A DNA stretch of 64,000 nucleotides from Candidatus Magnetobacterium casense (GCF_000714715.1 NZ_JMFO01000017.1:1-64000), one strand, 5' to 3'; counted from the stretch's first letter, positions 15,378-24,999 are shown. The notes: generated from the letters alone by a model not told the origin. Program-made: numbers and translations.

Positions 15378-16067
15378 ATGCAAATGATATTGGAAGCAAG
15401 AGTAGACCGCTTGGAGAACATCTTTGCAGAGATGATCGAGCGTCAAATGGAGCGTGATCGGAGGGATGAGGAGCAGGATCGCAAGGAGAAAGAGGCGCAA
15501 GAAGCCTTTCGTCAGGAGATGAGGGCTATGGAGGTTCGGTTCGAGGAGTGGCTTAAAAAGGATAAGGAAGAGAGGAAAGAAGAACGTAAGGCATTCGAGC
15601 GGCAGGTTAATAAAGCAATTGGTGATAGTTCTAACAAATTCGGGACTCTCGTTGAAAACTTAATAGCGCCTGGAGCAAAACCACTAATAAGACAATATTT
15701 TAAGTGTGAACCCGATGATTTTCGTGTAAGAGCCATGAAAAGGAATGGGGGTAAAAAATGTGAGGTTGACGTCTTGCTAATCTGCCAAGATAAGGCATTC
15801 ATGATAGAGGTAAAATCTAAACCTGATGACCATGATGTCGTCAAGATACTTGCTAAGGCGAAGACACTAACGACCTTCTTCAATGAGTGTGTCGGTAAGC
15901 AAATAATCCCCATGTTGGCAAGTACATTTATTGAGGAAGACATTATCAACCTTGCAACAAGCAACGGACTGCATGTTGTCGCATACAGACAGTGGGAGTA
16001 CCTCGACATCCTTAATTTCGATGCGATAAACGAAAAGAACAAAGACAAAGATACCCCTCTGACCTAA
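15378..16067 (+). CDS. Coiled-coil protein with PD-(D/E)XK nuclease-like C-terminus
   Basis: The ATG at 15378 follows GGGAGG with good spacing, giving about 229 residues. The first half is a charged helix (runs of EERKEERKAFERQ), a likely coiled coil. The second half has EVDVLLICQDKAFMIEVKS, matching the D...E-x-K core of PD-(D/E)XK folds, after NKFGTLVENLIAPG. This layout (DUF3782-like) also appears at 44634-45458 with different repeats. Such proteins are common in Nitrospirota and cyanobacteria and their role is unknown to me; DNA or RNA cleavage is plausible because the acidic and lysine residues are present. Confidence 0.7.
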   Translation: MQMILEARVDRLENIFAEMIERQMERDRRDEEQDRKEKEAQEAFRQEMRAMEVRFEEWLKKDKEERKEERKAFERQVNKAIGDSSNKFGTLVENLIAPGAKPLIRQYFKCEPDDFRVRAMKRNGGKKCEVDVLLICQDKAFMIEVKSKPDDHDVVKILAKAKTLTTFFNECVGKQIIPMLASTFIEEDIINLATSNGLHVVAYRQWEYLDILNFDAINEKNKDKDTPLT

Positions 16068-16176
16068 AACTGAAGTTGTCGTATAGACACCTGACAGCCT
16101 CTTTTTTAAAGTGAATGGGCCTCAGAGTCTTTCCTTAGTATCTACGTCTTTATCATGAAGCACACATAAATTTACC

Positions 16177-16236
16177 ATATATGGCATTGTTGTTATGCTT
16201 AAGCAATGTGTCCACGTTTGAATGGAATGCTACCAT
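16177..16236. repeat. Dispersed spacer repeat, copy 2
   Basis: Partner of 10627-10692. It lies in the spacer downstream of sbcD and downstream of the convergent gene before it. Confidence 0.5.
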
Positions 16237-16271
16237 GGGGACAAAGTCCCCCATTCTTTCTTTGCGTTGTG

Positions 16272-17507
16272 CTATTGAGACATTCTGTCGTCTTCCCTGG
16301 TGACCAGGACTGCTTCCCTGTAGGTTGCCAATAGTTCCTGACGCTGTATCGGAGGTATGTTGTGTGCCTCCAGACAACGATTAAAGATATCGCCCTCATC
16401 GAGGTCATCCATGGTCTCATCGACGCTCATACTTTTGATGATGCGCTCCATCATGCGATAGTTCTTTATGCGCAGAATTTCCAGATCGGTTTCTTCAACG
16501 GCCCTTTCCAGACGTTGTCTCAGGTCGCTGATAAGCTCATCGCCCTCGCAGACGATCTCCAGCCATGCCTTGCTGTGGTTGACCTTGAGCTGCTCAAGGC
16601 GCCTTGAGATATCGCGCCAGTTGCCACAGATGCTTTCCATGTACTGGAATTTGGGCACGGGGATCGGTATAACCTGCATGGGGCGAGGCTCCGTCTCTAT
16701 ACTCAGGACGTAGTTTTCCTGCATTGCGCTGCCAAAGCCCATGGGCAGGGGGCTGCCGCAGTAACGCCTTGTTTCGGATTTGCCCACCGTCTGTGGCACG
16801 TGCAGGTGTCCCAGGGCCAGGTAATCAATGCAGTCCGGGAAGGCCTCCCATCCCACGTGTGCCAGTGAGCCTACGTAGGTCTGTCGCACGCCATCGCCAT
16901 CGACACATCGTCCGCCGGCGGTAAACAGGTGCCCCATTGCCACAATCGGGATGTCTGCCCTGAGGTTGTCCCGTATCTGCAGCGCCCTCTGACAGACCCT
17001 GTGGTAGTGCGCAACAATGCCCTCGACGAGCTTCAATTGCTTGTCCTGAAGGCTCTCACCGGCGTCAACCCGCCTGACGTCGCGGTCCCTGAGGTATGGC
17101 ACCGCACAGACGATCAACCCTGCCCTGCCCCCGACATCAGAGAGAGTCAGTACTTCCGACTCAACCTCCTCCGATTCCCCAATGCACCCCACAACGTGTA
17201 TGTTGAGCGCCCGCAGAAGCTCCCCCGGGGCATTGAGAAACGATGCAGAGTCATGATTGCCTCCCGTTATGACCACATGGCTACAGCCCGACCTTGCCAC
17301 GCTCCACAGAAAACGATAGTACAGCTCCTGTGCCCTGTGACTTGGCGCACTGTTGTCAAAGACGTCCCCGGCAACAAGCAGCACGTCAACCCGTTCATCC
17401 TCGATAAGCCCCGCAAACCACCTGAAAAAGGCCTCAAACTCCTCATACCTCTTACGCCCATACAGGGAGTGTCCAATGTGCCAATCTGAGGTGTGTATGA
17501 TCTTCAT
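16272..17507 (-). CDS. sbcD: Exonuclease subunit SbcD (Mre11 family)
   Basis: A 411-residue metallophosphoesterase. The metal-binding motifs are in order: HTSDWHIGH (residues 5-13), GDVFD (about 47), TGGNHDS (about 82), AMGHLF and ALGHLHVPQ. SbcD pairs with the SbcC ATPase to process DNA hairpins and double-strand ends. A C-terminal capping region follows, and the length fits the family. sbcC normally lies immediately downstream; here downstream is a spacer and an opposite-strand gene, so sbcD is separated from its partner. It is divergent from the CHASE2 kinase gene. No clear Shine-Dalgarno precedes the start. Confidence 0.93.
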   Translation of the reverse strand: MKIIHTSDWHIGHSLYGRKRYEEFEAFFRWFAGLIEDERVDVLLVAGDVFDNSAPSHRAQELYYRFLWSVARSGCSHVVITGGNHDSASFLNAPGELLRALNIHVVGCIGESEEVESEVLTLSDVGGRAGLIVCAVPYLRDRDVRRVDAGESLQDKQLKLVEGIVAHYHRVCQRALQIRDNLRADIPIVAMGHLFTAGGRCVDGDGVRQTYVGSLAHVGWEAFPDCIDYLALGHLHVPQTVGKSETRRYCGSPLPMGFGSAMQENYVLSIETEPRPMQVIPIPVPKFQYMESICGNWRDISRRLEQLKVNHSKAWLEIVCEGDELISDLRQRLERAVEETDLEILRIKNYRMMERIIKSMSVDETMDDLDEGDIFNRCLEAHNIPPIQRQELLATYREAVLVTREDDRMSQ

Positions 17508-17573
17508 ACTTGATTAACATATATCTTATCATCACGGGGTAGTATTTGTCACCCGACTCAGGACAAGGGGCTA

Positions 17574-17603
17574 TTGAAAATTTGCAATGGGTTTGTATAT
17601 AAT
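17574..17603 (+). promoter_or_regulatory. Promoter of the CHASE2 kinase gene
   Basis: TTGAAA (17574-17579), 18-base spacer, TATAAT (17598-17603). The transcription start would be near 17610, after the in-frame TTG at 17603, so the ATG at 17627 is the start. Confidence 0.65.
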
Positions 17604-17626
17604 TGATTTTGAGACTGTTTGTATCG

Positions 17627-20191
17627 ATGAATAAATATCCAATAAAGATACCCAACTGGGGTGTTGGGGCTGTGATTTCGCTGCTGACGATGATTGTTTT
17701 CCTGGTGCAATGGTACCCCTTCAGATACCTGGAGTACGTCAACTACGACTTCAGAGAGGGCTTGAGACACAAAAAATCCCCAGACAACATTGCCATCGTT
17801 GCCATCAACGACGAGGGCATAGAGAAGCTGGGGCACTGGCCACCACAACGCTCTATAATGGTCGAGGCTATCAACAAGCTAAAGGCAGCCGGGGCATCTG
17901 TCATCGGTATTACCATATTCTACAAGGACGAGGGCGAAAGCGAAAAACTCTCCGCCATCAAGGACCTGCAGGCAAGACTTGAGAAACACACAACCGCTTC
18001 CACCGACAAACTCACCACGGAGTTAAGCAATATCCTGAAGGAGTTCAGCCATGGCGCCAACATGGCCAACGCTATCCAGTCTGCGGGTAACGTCGTACTG
18101 CCCGTTCATATCTCCTTTGACTCGCATCTGTCGGAGGAGAAAACTGTTGGCACTATAGGTAAACTAACGGAACCGTTACACAAAAACTCCGTTGCGTCCT
18201 TGCCTGGTGGTAGGTTTAACACTGCACGTGCCCTGCACACCCCCGAGGCCAGGCTCTCCAGCGCCGCACTGGCACTGGGCCACGACAACACAACGTCCGA
18301 CAGAGACGGCATCCTTCGCAGAGAACACCTGCTCGTTACCTACAAGGACAGACTGTTGCCATCCTTTGCCCTGCAACTGGCCTTAAGTCACAAAAAACTC
18401 ACCATCAGAGATCTCAACCCCGCAACCATAAAGGGGCACATCCAACTGGGAACCCTCAACATACCGGCAAACAACACAGGCGATATGCTCATAGATTACC
18501 GGGGCGGATATCACAGCTTTCCATACTACGATTTTCATGACCTGCTTGACAATAAAGTGCCCGAGGGCGTGTTCAAGGGTAAGCTGGTGCTCATAGGCTC
18601 CACCGTTGAGGACTCCGCATCATTTGTACAAACCCCCAAGGGTAACAACCTGCCATACGTTGAGGTGGTAGCCAACGTGGCAGATAATATCATCAACAAC
18701 AACCACATCAGTCGTCCTGCGTGGGCCTTCTACCTGGATACATTTCTCCTGCTCCTGCTGGGGGTATATCTGTCACTGCTGGAGCCACGGCTGACGTTCC
18801 GCCTCAGCGCCATTGTTGGAGGCACGTCCCTGGCAGTGATAAACATCGCCGGCTTTTACCTGTTCCATGCCCACGGCTACTGGCTTCAGACCTCCTATCC
18901 AACCCTCTTGCTGTTTATGGGGTACTGCGCCGTGGCCATACGACACTACACGCAGCAGACGTCTGAAAAGAAAGTGCAGACCTTCATCGATGAGGAAGAC
19001 ACGGAGACAAACAAGATGCTTGGACTGTCGTTTCAAGGTCAGGGGCAACTGGATATGGCCTTTGATAGATTCTGTAAGTGTTCCCCGGTCGATGACTCGG
19101 TCAAGGAGCTGTTGTACAACCTGGGGATCGATTACGAAAAAAAGAGGATGCTGGATAAGGCCCTGGCCGTGTACGAATACATACTGGGTAGTGGCCCGTA
19201 CAGGGACGTCAATGACCGTGTAAAAAAAGTCCGGATAAGCGGAGAAACGGTTATCATTAACACCTCAAAGAAGGACTCCACGGTGATAATCAACACCAAA
19301 GAGGAATCGCTGTCTGTGAACAAACTGGGCCGCTATTGGATCATCAAAGAGCTTGGACGTGGTGCCATGGGAATCGTCTACAAGGGCAGGGACCCCGAAA
19401 TCAATCGCGACGTGGCACTTAAAACGCTCGATTATGCCGAAATGGACCTGGAGGACAACGAAAAGGAAGATGTCGAAGCACGGTTTAAGCGTGAGGCCGA
19501 AGCTGCCGGCAAGCTATTTCATCCCAACATCGTTAAGATATTTGACGTTGGCACACACACGGAAAAAGGCAAGGAGATCGCCTACATCGCGATGGAGTAT
19601 CTTGACGGCACAGACCTCTCGGATTATTGCAAGAAAGACTCAAAGCTGCACCCCAGAGACGTCATCAGGATCATTACCACCGTTGCCGATGCCCTGGACT
19701 ATGCCCATAGCAAGGGGGTAGTGCATAGGGATATAAAGCCTGCCAATATCATGATGCTCAGTAATAAGGAGATCAGGGTCACGGACTTTGGCGTTGCACG
19801 CATTATTGAGTCATCCAAGACGGAAACCGGTATGGTTATGGGTACGCCAAGCTACATGTCGCCCGAACAGGTGACCGGCAATAAGGTTGATGGCAGGTCT
19901 GACCTGTTTTCGTTGGGCGTGGTGTTTTTTGAACTCCTGGTCTGCCGTAAACCCTTTGAGGGCAACAGCATTGCAGCCCTGATGCACAGCATAACAAAGA
20001 ACCCCGCCCATAACATCAAAGAGATTGACCCAAAGGTGCCCACATGTATAGCCAATATAATACTCAAGATGCTCGCCAAAGATGCCAACAACAGATACCA
20101 GACAGGCAAGGAACTCATTGAGGCCATCAACGATTGCAAGAGGCTGATTAAACAACGTGCCGCAGCACATAACGTAAATAAGCAAAAATAG
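17627..20191 (+). CDS. CHASE2 sensor - TPR - Ser/Thr protein kinase
   Basis: A transmembrane Hanks-type kinase of 854 residues. One N-terminal helix (VGAVISLLTMIVFLVQW) is followed by an extracytoplasmic CHASE2 domain (DNIAIVAINDEGIEKLGHWP to FKGKLVLIGSTVEDS), three hydrophobic helices (about 365-450), a TPR-like stretch (MLGLSFQGQGQLDMAFDRF), then the kinase: Gly loop LGRGAMGIVYKG, catalytic lysine in VALKTL, VVHRDIKPANIM, VTDFGVARI and SYMSPEQ. All catalytic residues are present, so it should be active. CHASE2 senses an unknown extracellular cue. Start chosen by promoter position. It stands alone, divergent from sbcD and convergent with hemE; no adjacent phosphatase or FHA gene. Confidence 0.92.
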   Translation: MNKYPIKIPNWGVGAVISLLTMIVFLVQWYPFRYLEYVNYDFREGLRHKKSPDNIAIVAINDEGIEKLGHWPPQRSIMVEAINKLKAAGASVIGITIFYKDEGESEKLSAIKDLQARLEKHTTASTDKLTTELSNILKEFSHGANMANAIQSAGNVVLPVHISFDSHLSEEKTVGTIGKLTEPLHKNSVASLPGGRFNTARALHTPEARLSSAALALGHDNTTSDRDGILRREHLLVTYKDRLLPSFALQLALSHKKLTIRDLNPATIKGHIQLGTLNIPANNTGDMLIDYRGGYHSFPYYDFHDLLDNKVPEGVFKGKLVLIGSTVEDSASFVQTPKGNNLPYVEVVANVADNIINNNHISRPAWAFYLDTFLLLLLGVYLSLLEPRLTFRLSAIVGGTSLAVINIAGFYLFHAHGYWLQTSYPTLLLFMGYCAVAIRHYTQQTSEKKVQTFIDEEDTETNKMLGLSFQGQGQLDMAFDRFCKCSPVDDSVKELLYNLGIDYEKKRMLDKALAVYEYILGSGPYRDVNDRVKKVRISGETVIINTSKKDSTVIINTKEESLSVNKLGRYWIIKELGRGAMGIVYKGRDPEINRDVALKTLDYAEMDLEDNEKEDVEARFKREAEAAGKLFHPNIVKIFDVGTHTEKGKEIAYIAMEYLDGTDLSDYCKKDSKLHPRDVIRIITTVADALDYAHSKGVVHRDIKPANIMMLSNKEIRVTDFGVARIIESSKTETGMVMGTPSYMSPEQVTGNKVDGRSDLFSLGVVFFELLVCRKPFEGNSIAALMHSITKNPAHNIKEIDPKVPTCIANIILKMLAKDANNRYQTGKELIEAINDCKRLIKQRAAAHNVNKQK

Positions 20192-20248
20192 TATCCTCTT
20201 AAAAAAGCGTGGCAAGATTCTTGTGAGAGATTTACACCTGCACAGGAA

Positions 20249-20338
20249 AGGGTCAAGGGGGCTGGCCCCCTTGCAGGGGGTTCTGAAGGGGGGCGGAGGG
20301 GGTGAGGCACACCTGCCACAAACCGCCCCTTTCTTTTC
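20249..20338 (+). repeat. GC-rich spacer repeat, copy A
   Basis: Consensus order in + orientation: GGGTCAAGGGG with a back-pairing CCCCTTG, then GGGGGTTCTGAAGGGG, a GGCGGAG/CCGCCCC hairpin, then TTTCTTT. This copy has a longer insert in the second hairpin. It sits between the convergent kinase and hemE genes, where it could end transcription from both sides. Confidence 0.85.
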
Positions 20339-20385
20339 TCTTGACTCGTATTATGGGCAGATACTTATGACGTTGCGGCCACCGA

Positions 20386-21408
20386 TCATCTGCGCAGGCT
20401 TACCTCATGGACGGTATCAACGAGGGCCTTGACGTTGTCTACGGGTGTTTCGGGCAGTATGCCGTGTCCGAGGTTGAAGATGTGTCCCCTGGCTTGCGAT
20501 GCCTTGAGGACTATCGACTTGGCAGCGATCTGGATGTATGGTCTGGTTGAAAAAAGCACACAGGGGTCGAGGTTGCCCTGGATTGGCATCTGCTTTGATC
20601 GGTTGATGGCGTCGTCTATGTCTATGCGCCAGTCTACGCCGATGACGTCGGCACCGGAGTCTGCGGCTATGTGCAGGATACCGGCACAGTTGTTGACAAA
20701 GTATATGATCGGTACACCGAGTGGTTTGAGGGCATTGAGTGTCTTTTTTACGTATGGGAAGACCCAGTTTTTGTAGTCCGTGGCAGAGAGCACGCCCGCC
20801 CACGTGTCAAAGAGCTGGATAGCATGGACGCCTGCCTCCACCTGGGCGCTAAGGTATGCGATCGTGCTTTGGGTTATCGTCCCCATGATGGCGTTAAAGA
20901 GGTTGGGGTTTGTGTGCATCATTTTTTTGGTGTGTATGAAGTGTTTTGAGCTACCCCCCTCGACCATGTACGTCAGGACGGTAAATGGCGCCCCGGCAAA
21001 GCCAATCAGTGGCACACCCAGGTCGGCAACGAGCAGCTTGATTGTCTCTAAGACGTATGGGACGTCTTCCTGTGGTTGTATGACCCTGAGGGCCTTGGCG
21101 TCGGCGATGTTTCTGACGGGGTTTTTAAAGACGGGGCCGCCGGTTTCGGGGAAATGCAGTTCCATGCCCATTTTTTCGGCGGGGATGAGGATGTCCGAAA
21201 ACAGGATTGCGGCATCCACGCCCAGTATGTCTACGGGTTGCCTGGTGACCGTGGCGGCCAGCTCAGGGGTCTTGCACAGGGTAAGGAAATCAACGTCGGC
21301 ACGTATCTTCTGATATTGCGGCAGATAGCGACCCGCCTGTCTCATGATCCATATTGGTGTAAAAGGGGTCCTCTCCCCTCTGCATGCCCTCAAAAACGCA
21401 TCATTCAT
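20386..21408 (-). CDS. hemE: Uroporphyrinogen decarboxylase HemE
   Basis: Removes four carboxylates from uroporphyrinogen III to give coproporphyrinogen III in heme synthesis. The 340-residue length is typical. Signature regions are present: PIWIMRQAGRYLPQY near the N-terminus (substrate-binding Arg), DAAILFSDIL with the catalytic Asp, GFAGAPFTVLTYMVEGG, FDTWAG, and FNLGHGILPETPVDNV at the C-terminus. The ATG at 21408 is preceded by GGGAG. No other heme gene is adjacent. Confidence 0.97.
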   Translation of the reverse strand: MNDAFLRACRGERTPFTPIWIMRQAGRYLPQYQKIRADVDFLTLCKTPELAATVTRQPVDILGVDAAILFSDILIPAEKMGMELHFPETGGPVFKNPVRNIADAKALRVIQPQEDVPYVLETIKLLVADLGVPLIGFAGAPFTVLTYMVEGGSSKHFIHTKKMMHTNPNLFNAIMGTITQSTIAYLSAQVEAGVHAIQLFDTWAGVLSATDYKNWVFPYVKKTLNALKPLGVPIIYFVNNCAGILHIAADSGADVIGVDWRIDIDDAINRSKQMPIQGNLDPCVLFSTRPYIQIAAKSIVLKASQARGHIFNLGHGILPETPVDNVKALVDTVHEVSLRR

Positions 21409-21527
21409 AAGTACACTCCCTACGTCATAGATATTTTAACAGGACAAACTCCTATTGTATATTGTAACATAATAAAGAAAAAAAGAAAGATTGCGATTGC
21501 CCTGACTAATAGCAGTGGCTTATTAAA

Positions 21528-22220
21528 TCAGGCGAGTTCTGTCTTGGCCCGCTCGTAGTCTTCTACAATCCCGATGTCGATGAAGTAGGCGTCAAATTCA
21601 AAGCCATAGAATCGCCGACTCTTGTAGTAGCACTCGAGAAAATCCTTTTCGATGGAGAAGCCGGCAGGCAGGTCAAGTCCGTCAAACACCCCTGTGTCTA
21701 GCACGTAAACTCCGCCGTTGATAAGCCCAAAGGTGCGAGGCATCTTCTCTTGAAACCCTATAACCCTGTGGGTCTCATCAACAATCACAACGCCATATCT
21801 GTCAAAGTCCCGCATCGGCTTCAGTGCCATTGCAAATGCGCAGTCGTTTGAGCTATACAGGTCATACAGCTCAGGGAGGTCGGCACGGAACAGTGTATCG
21901 CCGTTTAAGACAAAGACCTCTCGTGCATCCGTACATGTGAGGGCCTTTTTAATAGCCCCTCCCGTCCCCAGCGGCTCATCCTCGATGCAATAGGTAAGGT
22001 CAATGCCACCAAAATATCGGCCAAAGTATTCCATAATCGCCTCTCTCCTGTAGCCGACGCTCAATATGCAGTTGCCAATCCCCTGGCTGCGCAGATACTC
22101 CAGGAGGTATTGCAGGAACGGTCTTCCGTTGACATCTGCCATGGGTTTTGGCAGACCGCCCAGGATTGTCTTGAGTCTGGTGCCCAGGCCGCCCGCCAGG
22201 ACAATGGCCGTCTTTGTCAT
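21528..22220 (-). CDS. hddC: D-glycero-D-manno-heptose 1-phosphate guanylyltransferase-like nucleotidyltransferase
   Basis: A 230-residue sugar-phosphate nucleotidyltransferase: LAGGLGTRLKTILGGLPKPM (NTP-binding loop and lysine), VLNGDTLF (metal-binding Asp), INGGVYVL and YFIDIGIVEDY. Its 4-base overlap with gmhA points to the GDP-heptose branch, where HddC activates heptose-1-phosphate. The other steps (hddA, gmhB) are not in the window. A generic hexose-1-phosphate transferase is the alternative; the gmhA coupling makes heptose the better call. Confidence 0.8.
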   Translation of the reverse strand: MTKTAIVLAGGLGTRLKTILGGLPKPMADVNGRPFLQYLLEYLRSQGIGNCILSVGYRREAIMEYFGRYFGGIDLTYCIEDEPLGTGGAIKKALTCTDAREVFVLNGDTLFRADLPELYDLYSSNDCAFAMALKPMRDFDRYGVVIVDETHRVIGFQEKMPRTFGLINGGVYVLDTGVFDGLDLPAGFSIEKDFLECYYKSRRFYGFEFDAYFIDIGIVEDYERAKTELA

Positions 22221-22798
22221 GGGCGTTTAAACATCGACTTTTCCACCAACTCACAGACAATGTGACCAATCAGGATGTGCGCCTCCTGTATCCGTGGTGT
22301 GTCAGAGGACGGAACGTTTATCAGGAAATTGCAGATGTCCTTCATTCCTCCGCCGCTTGCACCGGTCATGGCTACGGTTGTCATTCCGATACGTGTGGCG
22401 GTCTCTATGGCCTTTATGACGTTTGACGAGTTGCCGGAGGTCGATATCCCCACCAGGATATCGCCGGGTCTGCCGTTGGCCCTGACCAGGCGCGCATATA
22501 TTTCGTCGTAGGAATAATCGTTTGCCACGGCGGTCAGATATGAGGTGTTACCGTGCAGGGCATCCGCAAAGAGCGGCTCCCTGTCGAAATAGAATCGCCC
22601 CGAAAGCTCCGCCGCTATGTGTTGTGCATCTGCGGCGCTTCCGCCGTTGCCGCACAGGAGCACCTTCTTGTCCTGCCTGAAGGCCGCTTCCATGGCCTCG
22701 GCCACCTCTGCAATCGTCTTCAGCAAGTCCGCATCGGACAGCAGCTTCTCCTTGACCGATATTGACCCCCTTATGGCATCCACTATTTGTTGATTCAT
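22217..22798 (-). CDS. gmhA: Sedoheptulose-7-phosphate isomerase GmhA
   Basis: Converts sedoheptulose-7-phosphate to heptose-7-phosphate, the first step toward LPS or S-layer heptose. SIS-domain phosphosugar isomerase with CGNGGSAADAQHIAAEL, FDREPLFADALHGNT and GDILVGISTSGNSSNV, matching GmhA over the full length of about 193 residues. The ATG at 22798 is preferred to the upstream one at 22813 because an AGGAG site lies 7 bases before it. Its stop overlaps the next start (ATGA), coupling it to hddC. Confidence 0.92.
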   Translation of the reverse strand: MNQQIVDAIRGSISVKEKLLSDADLLKTIAEVAEAMEAAFRQDKKVLLCGNGGSAADAQHIAAELSGRFYFDREPLFADALHGNTSYLTAVANDYSYDEIYARLVRANGRPGDILVGISTSGNSSNVIKAIETATRIGMTTVAMTGASGGGMKDICNFLINVPSSDTPRIQEAHILIGHIVCELVEKSMFKRP

Positions 22799-22855
22799 CG
22801 TTGTCTCCTGCATTTTAAGTCATTACGTTATTAATTCTGAGATTTTGACGCCACG

Positions 22856-24310
22856 TCACAGGGTAAGGTCATTTTTATAGTATGCCTTAATGGCCTCGGC
22901 TTCCTTAATCAGCTCGGCAATTTTATCCTGGTAGACCTTTTCAAAGAACTTAAGCACCTCCGGATACTCCTTGACGATTTCCGTAACAAGGGGCCTGTTT
23001 AGCTCGTATAGGGACGTCTCTTCAGCAGCAATAACGGTGGCAGTGTTGGGTTGTCTGGTAAAGAAGGCAATTTCCCCCAGGATTTCGCCCTCGCCAAGTA
23101 TGATGTCCCTGGACTCCACCTTATAAGGCAACGTTTCGGGTGATACAATCTTAACGGAACCTGCTTTGATTACGTATATGGAGTCAGACATATCAGCGTG
23201 GTTTATAATAGCCTGCCCCTTATTGTATTGTTGCAGGGATACCTTATCCAGTTTTCTCTTGAGCAAGTCGTTAAACAGGAGCAGGAAATTTGTGCGGTAA
23301 TCGGTTTCGTCAACCGGCTCTGGTTGGCGGGATATTTCGGGCATCATAGTCCGTATTTTTCCCAGGACATCGGAGAGCAGTTTCACGTTGTTGAGCTTAG
23401 GATTGTTTAATACCTTAAGGGTAAACATGTCAATTGTAATGTCTGTAAGCTCGCTCAGAAACAGTCGGCTGAGGGTCAGGTATAAGAGAGCCGCCTCCGG
23501 TTTTCGATTTTCAGCGTACAGGGTTTTCACTTTATCCAGACCTGTTTCTATCCTGGACTTTGGTTTAAGCGAAAACGCAGTCTGTCCCTGCAGGGTTTCA
23601 TTCATTGTTGCATCTGTCCCCAGAAGCAGAGCGTTACTTGAAAAGCCGCTTTCACCGGGCATTGCAGCCCCAATCAGGTTTTCACACACACAAGACTGGA
23701 GCATGCTCTGTTCTTTTTGCAGTGACTCAAACATGGAGTCGAGCCGGGAAACATAGAACTCCTTCAGCAGTGAGCGCAGGTCAGGTTTGATGCTCATGGC
23801 CTTTTGAAGCGTCTTATTGGTTATCACGAGGGTTTCGACATCGGTGAGGGCAGTGGCGGTGACGGGCATGGGCTTTGACGAAAACAAGGCCGATTCTCCA
23901 AAAAAATCACCGGTTGAAAGCGTTGACAGTGTCCTGGTTCCCCCCATAAGGAGGTTGTTTATCAGGTTGTTTAGCAACACCGGTGGTAACGGGAGGATAG
24001 TTCCCCGTGATTTGACTTTCTTTTGGGATACACGTACCGTGCCGCTTACTATTATGAACATGGATTCACTATGCTCTCCTTCTTTGCATATTGTTTCTTT
24101 AGCTTTGTATTTAACCAGGTCTATGTCGTTGAGCATTGTCAGTGTATTTTTGTCCAGTAACTCCGCAAAGAACCGCGGAACATCCTTACCCAGAAACACC
24201 AGGTCCAGGATTAGCAGAAACGTGTCATATGCCTCATCGATGTCTTCCGACTTTATCGCATTGTATAAATAACTTATCAGATAACTGAAATTGAAATCAC
24301 TTTTTTTCAC
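22856..24310 (-). CDS. Double cyclic-nucleotide-binding-domain protein
   Basis: Two cNMP-binding (CAP/PKA-type) domains flank a helical linker. The first (IDLVKYKAKETICKEGEHSE, LSTGDFFGESALF) and second (YNKGQAIINHADMSDSIYVI, GEGEILGEIAFFTRQPNTA) both keep the phosphate-binding-cassette outline, though the usual Arg is clear only in the second (RQPNTATV). There is no DNA-binding or membrane domain, so it may be a cytoplasmic scaffold or sensor. The GTG at 24310 is chosen because GGAGG lies 7 bases upstream; a longer frame from an ATG at 24367 lacks a comparable site. Target unknown. Confidence 0.75.
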   Translation of the reverse strand: MKKSDFNFSYLISYLYNAIKSEDIDEAYDTFLLILDLVFLGKDVPRFFAELLDKNTLTMLNDIDLVKYKAKETICKEGEHSESMFIIVSGTVRVSQKKVKSRGTILPLPPVLLNNLINNLLMGGTRTLSTLSTGDFFGESALFSSKPMPVTATALTDVETLVITNKTLQKAMSIKPDLRSLLKEFYVSRLDSMFESLQKEQSMLQSCVCENLIGAAMPGESGFSSNALLLGTDATMNETLQGQTAFSLKPKSRIETGLDKVKTLYAENRKPEAALLYLTLSRLFLSELTDITIDMFTLKVLNNPKLNNVKLLSDVLGKIRTMMPEISRQPEPVDETDYRTNFLLLFNDLLKRKLDKVSLQQYNKGQAIINHADMSDSIYVIKAGSVKIVSPETLPYKVESRDIILGEGEILGEIAFFTRQPNTATVIAAEETSLYELNRPLVTEIVKEYPEVLKFFEKVYQDKIAELIKEAEAIKAYYKNDLTL

Positions 24311-24489
24311 GGAAAATCCTCCGGTATTTTTTTTTGTTAAATCGGCAGGCACCTCTACTGCATACATATCTGCCTGATTAACATTAAGATTAACATGAAA
24401 TAAAGATTACTGTCAATAAGGGTGCATAAATTTTTGGTGGCGTCAGGCTACATCCTTATAAATGTGTGACAATATTACTCCCGAGTCTG

Positions 24490-24532
24490 CCCTTGCGCTC
24501 TCCCTCAAACAATCCCTTGCGCTCTCCCTCAA
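24490..24532. repeat. Two tandem 24-base units in a spacer
   Basis: CCCTTGCGCTCTCCCTCAA occurs at 24490 and 24514 (period 24). No function assigned. Confidence 0.85.
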
Positions 24533-24558
24533 GAAATGAATACTCTATTGCACCCCTT

Positions 24559-24999
24559 TCATCTGTCCACTACACTCTGTAGTTCATCCTCGGTTTTGGT
24601 AAACTTGGGCAGCTCTATAAAGTTGAATTCAAAGTCCACTAACTCCTGCCTGAGAGTGGCGGAGTTTAATATCAGATGTCTTGTGATGTAGCTGTCACCT
24701 TCAAATATGTCAAAGTCCACGATGCCTATGTATATCACCGGTTTTAATGCAGGATAATCGTCGCCTTTCTCCAACTGGTCAATATATGCCTTACTTGTAT
24801 AGTACAGCACACGTTTTTCAAATCCGCGCCGCCTTTGAATCTGTATCTCTATTATAAATGTTATGCCCCTTTTATATACCGCCCTTATATCCAATATCGT
24901 CTCTTTCAGTATCTTTATATTTGGTGTCTGGTACGGAGGCAGGACCGCCTCTCTGAGCGTGTTTAGTTTGTGGTGGTGTGAGAGTGAGAGAATTATCAA
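24559..24999 (-). pseudogene. PD-(D/E)XK nuclease-family transposase (Rpn-like), truncated
   Basis: Residues about 33-135 match the core of Rpn/PDDEXK_2 proteins: KETILDIRAVYKRG, FIIEIQIQRRRGFEKRVLYY (E-x-Q in place of E-x-K, common in the family), LKPVIYIGIVDFD, and HLILNSATLRQELVDFEFNF ending at LPKFTKTEDEL. Full members are about 280-300 residues; here the N-terminal domain is short and poorly matching and the C-terminal part is absent after DELQSVVDR. These act as RecA-independent recombination nucleases. Probably a decayed remnant. Confidence 0.65.

Noticed and set aside
15066-16067. A single fused DUF1566-nuclease protein
   Set aside because: A promoter and a ribosome site lie between the parts, and the homologous protein at 44634-45458 has no DUF1566.
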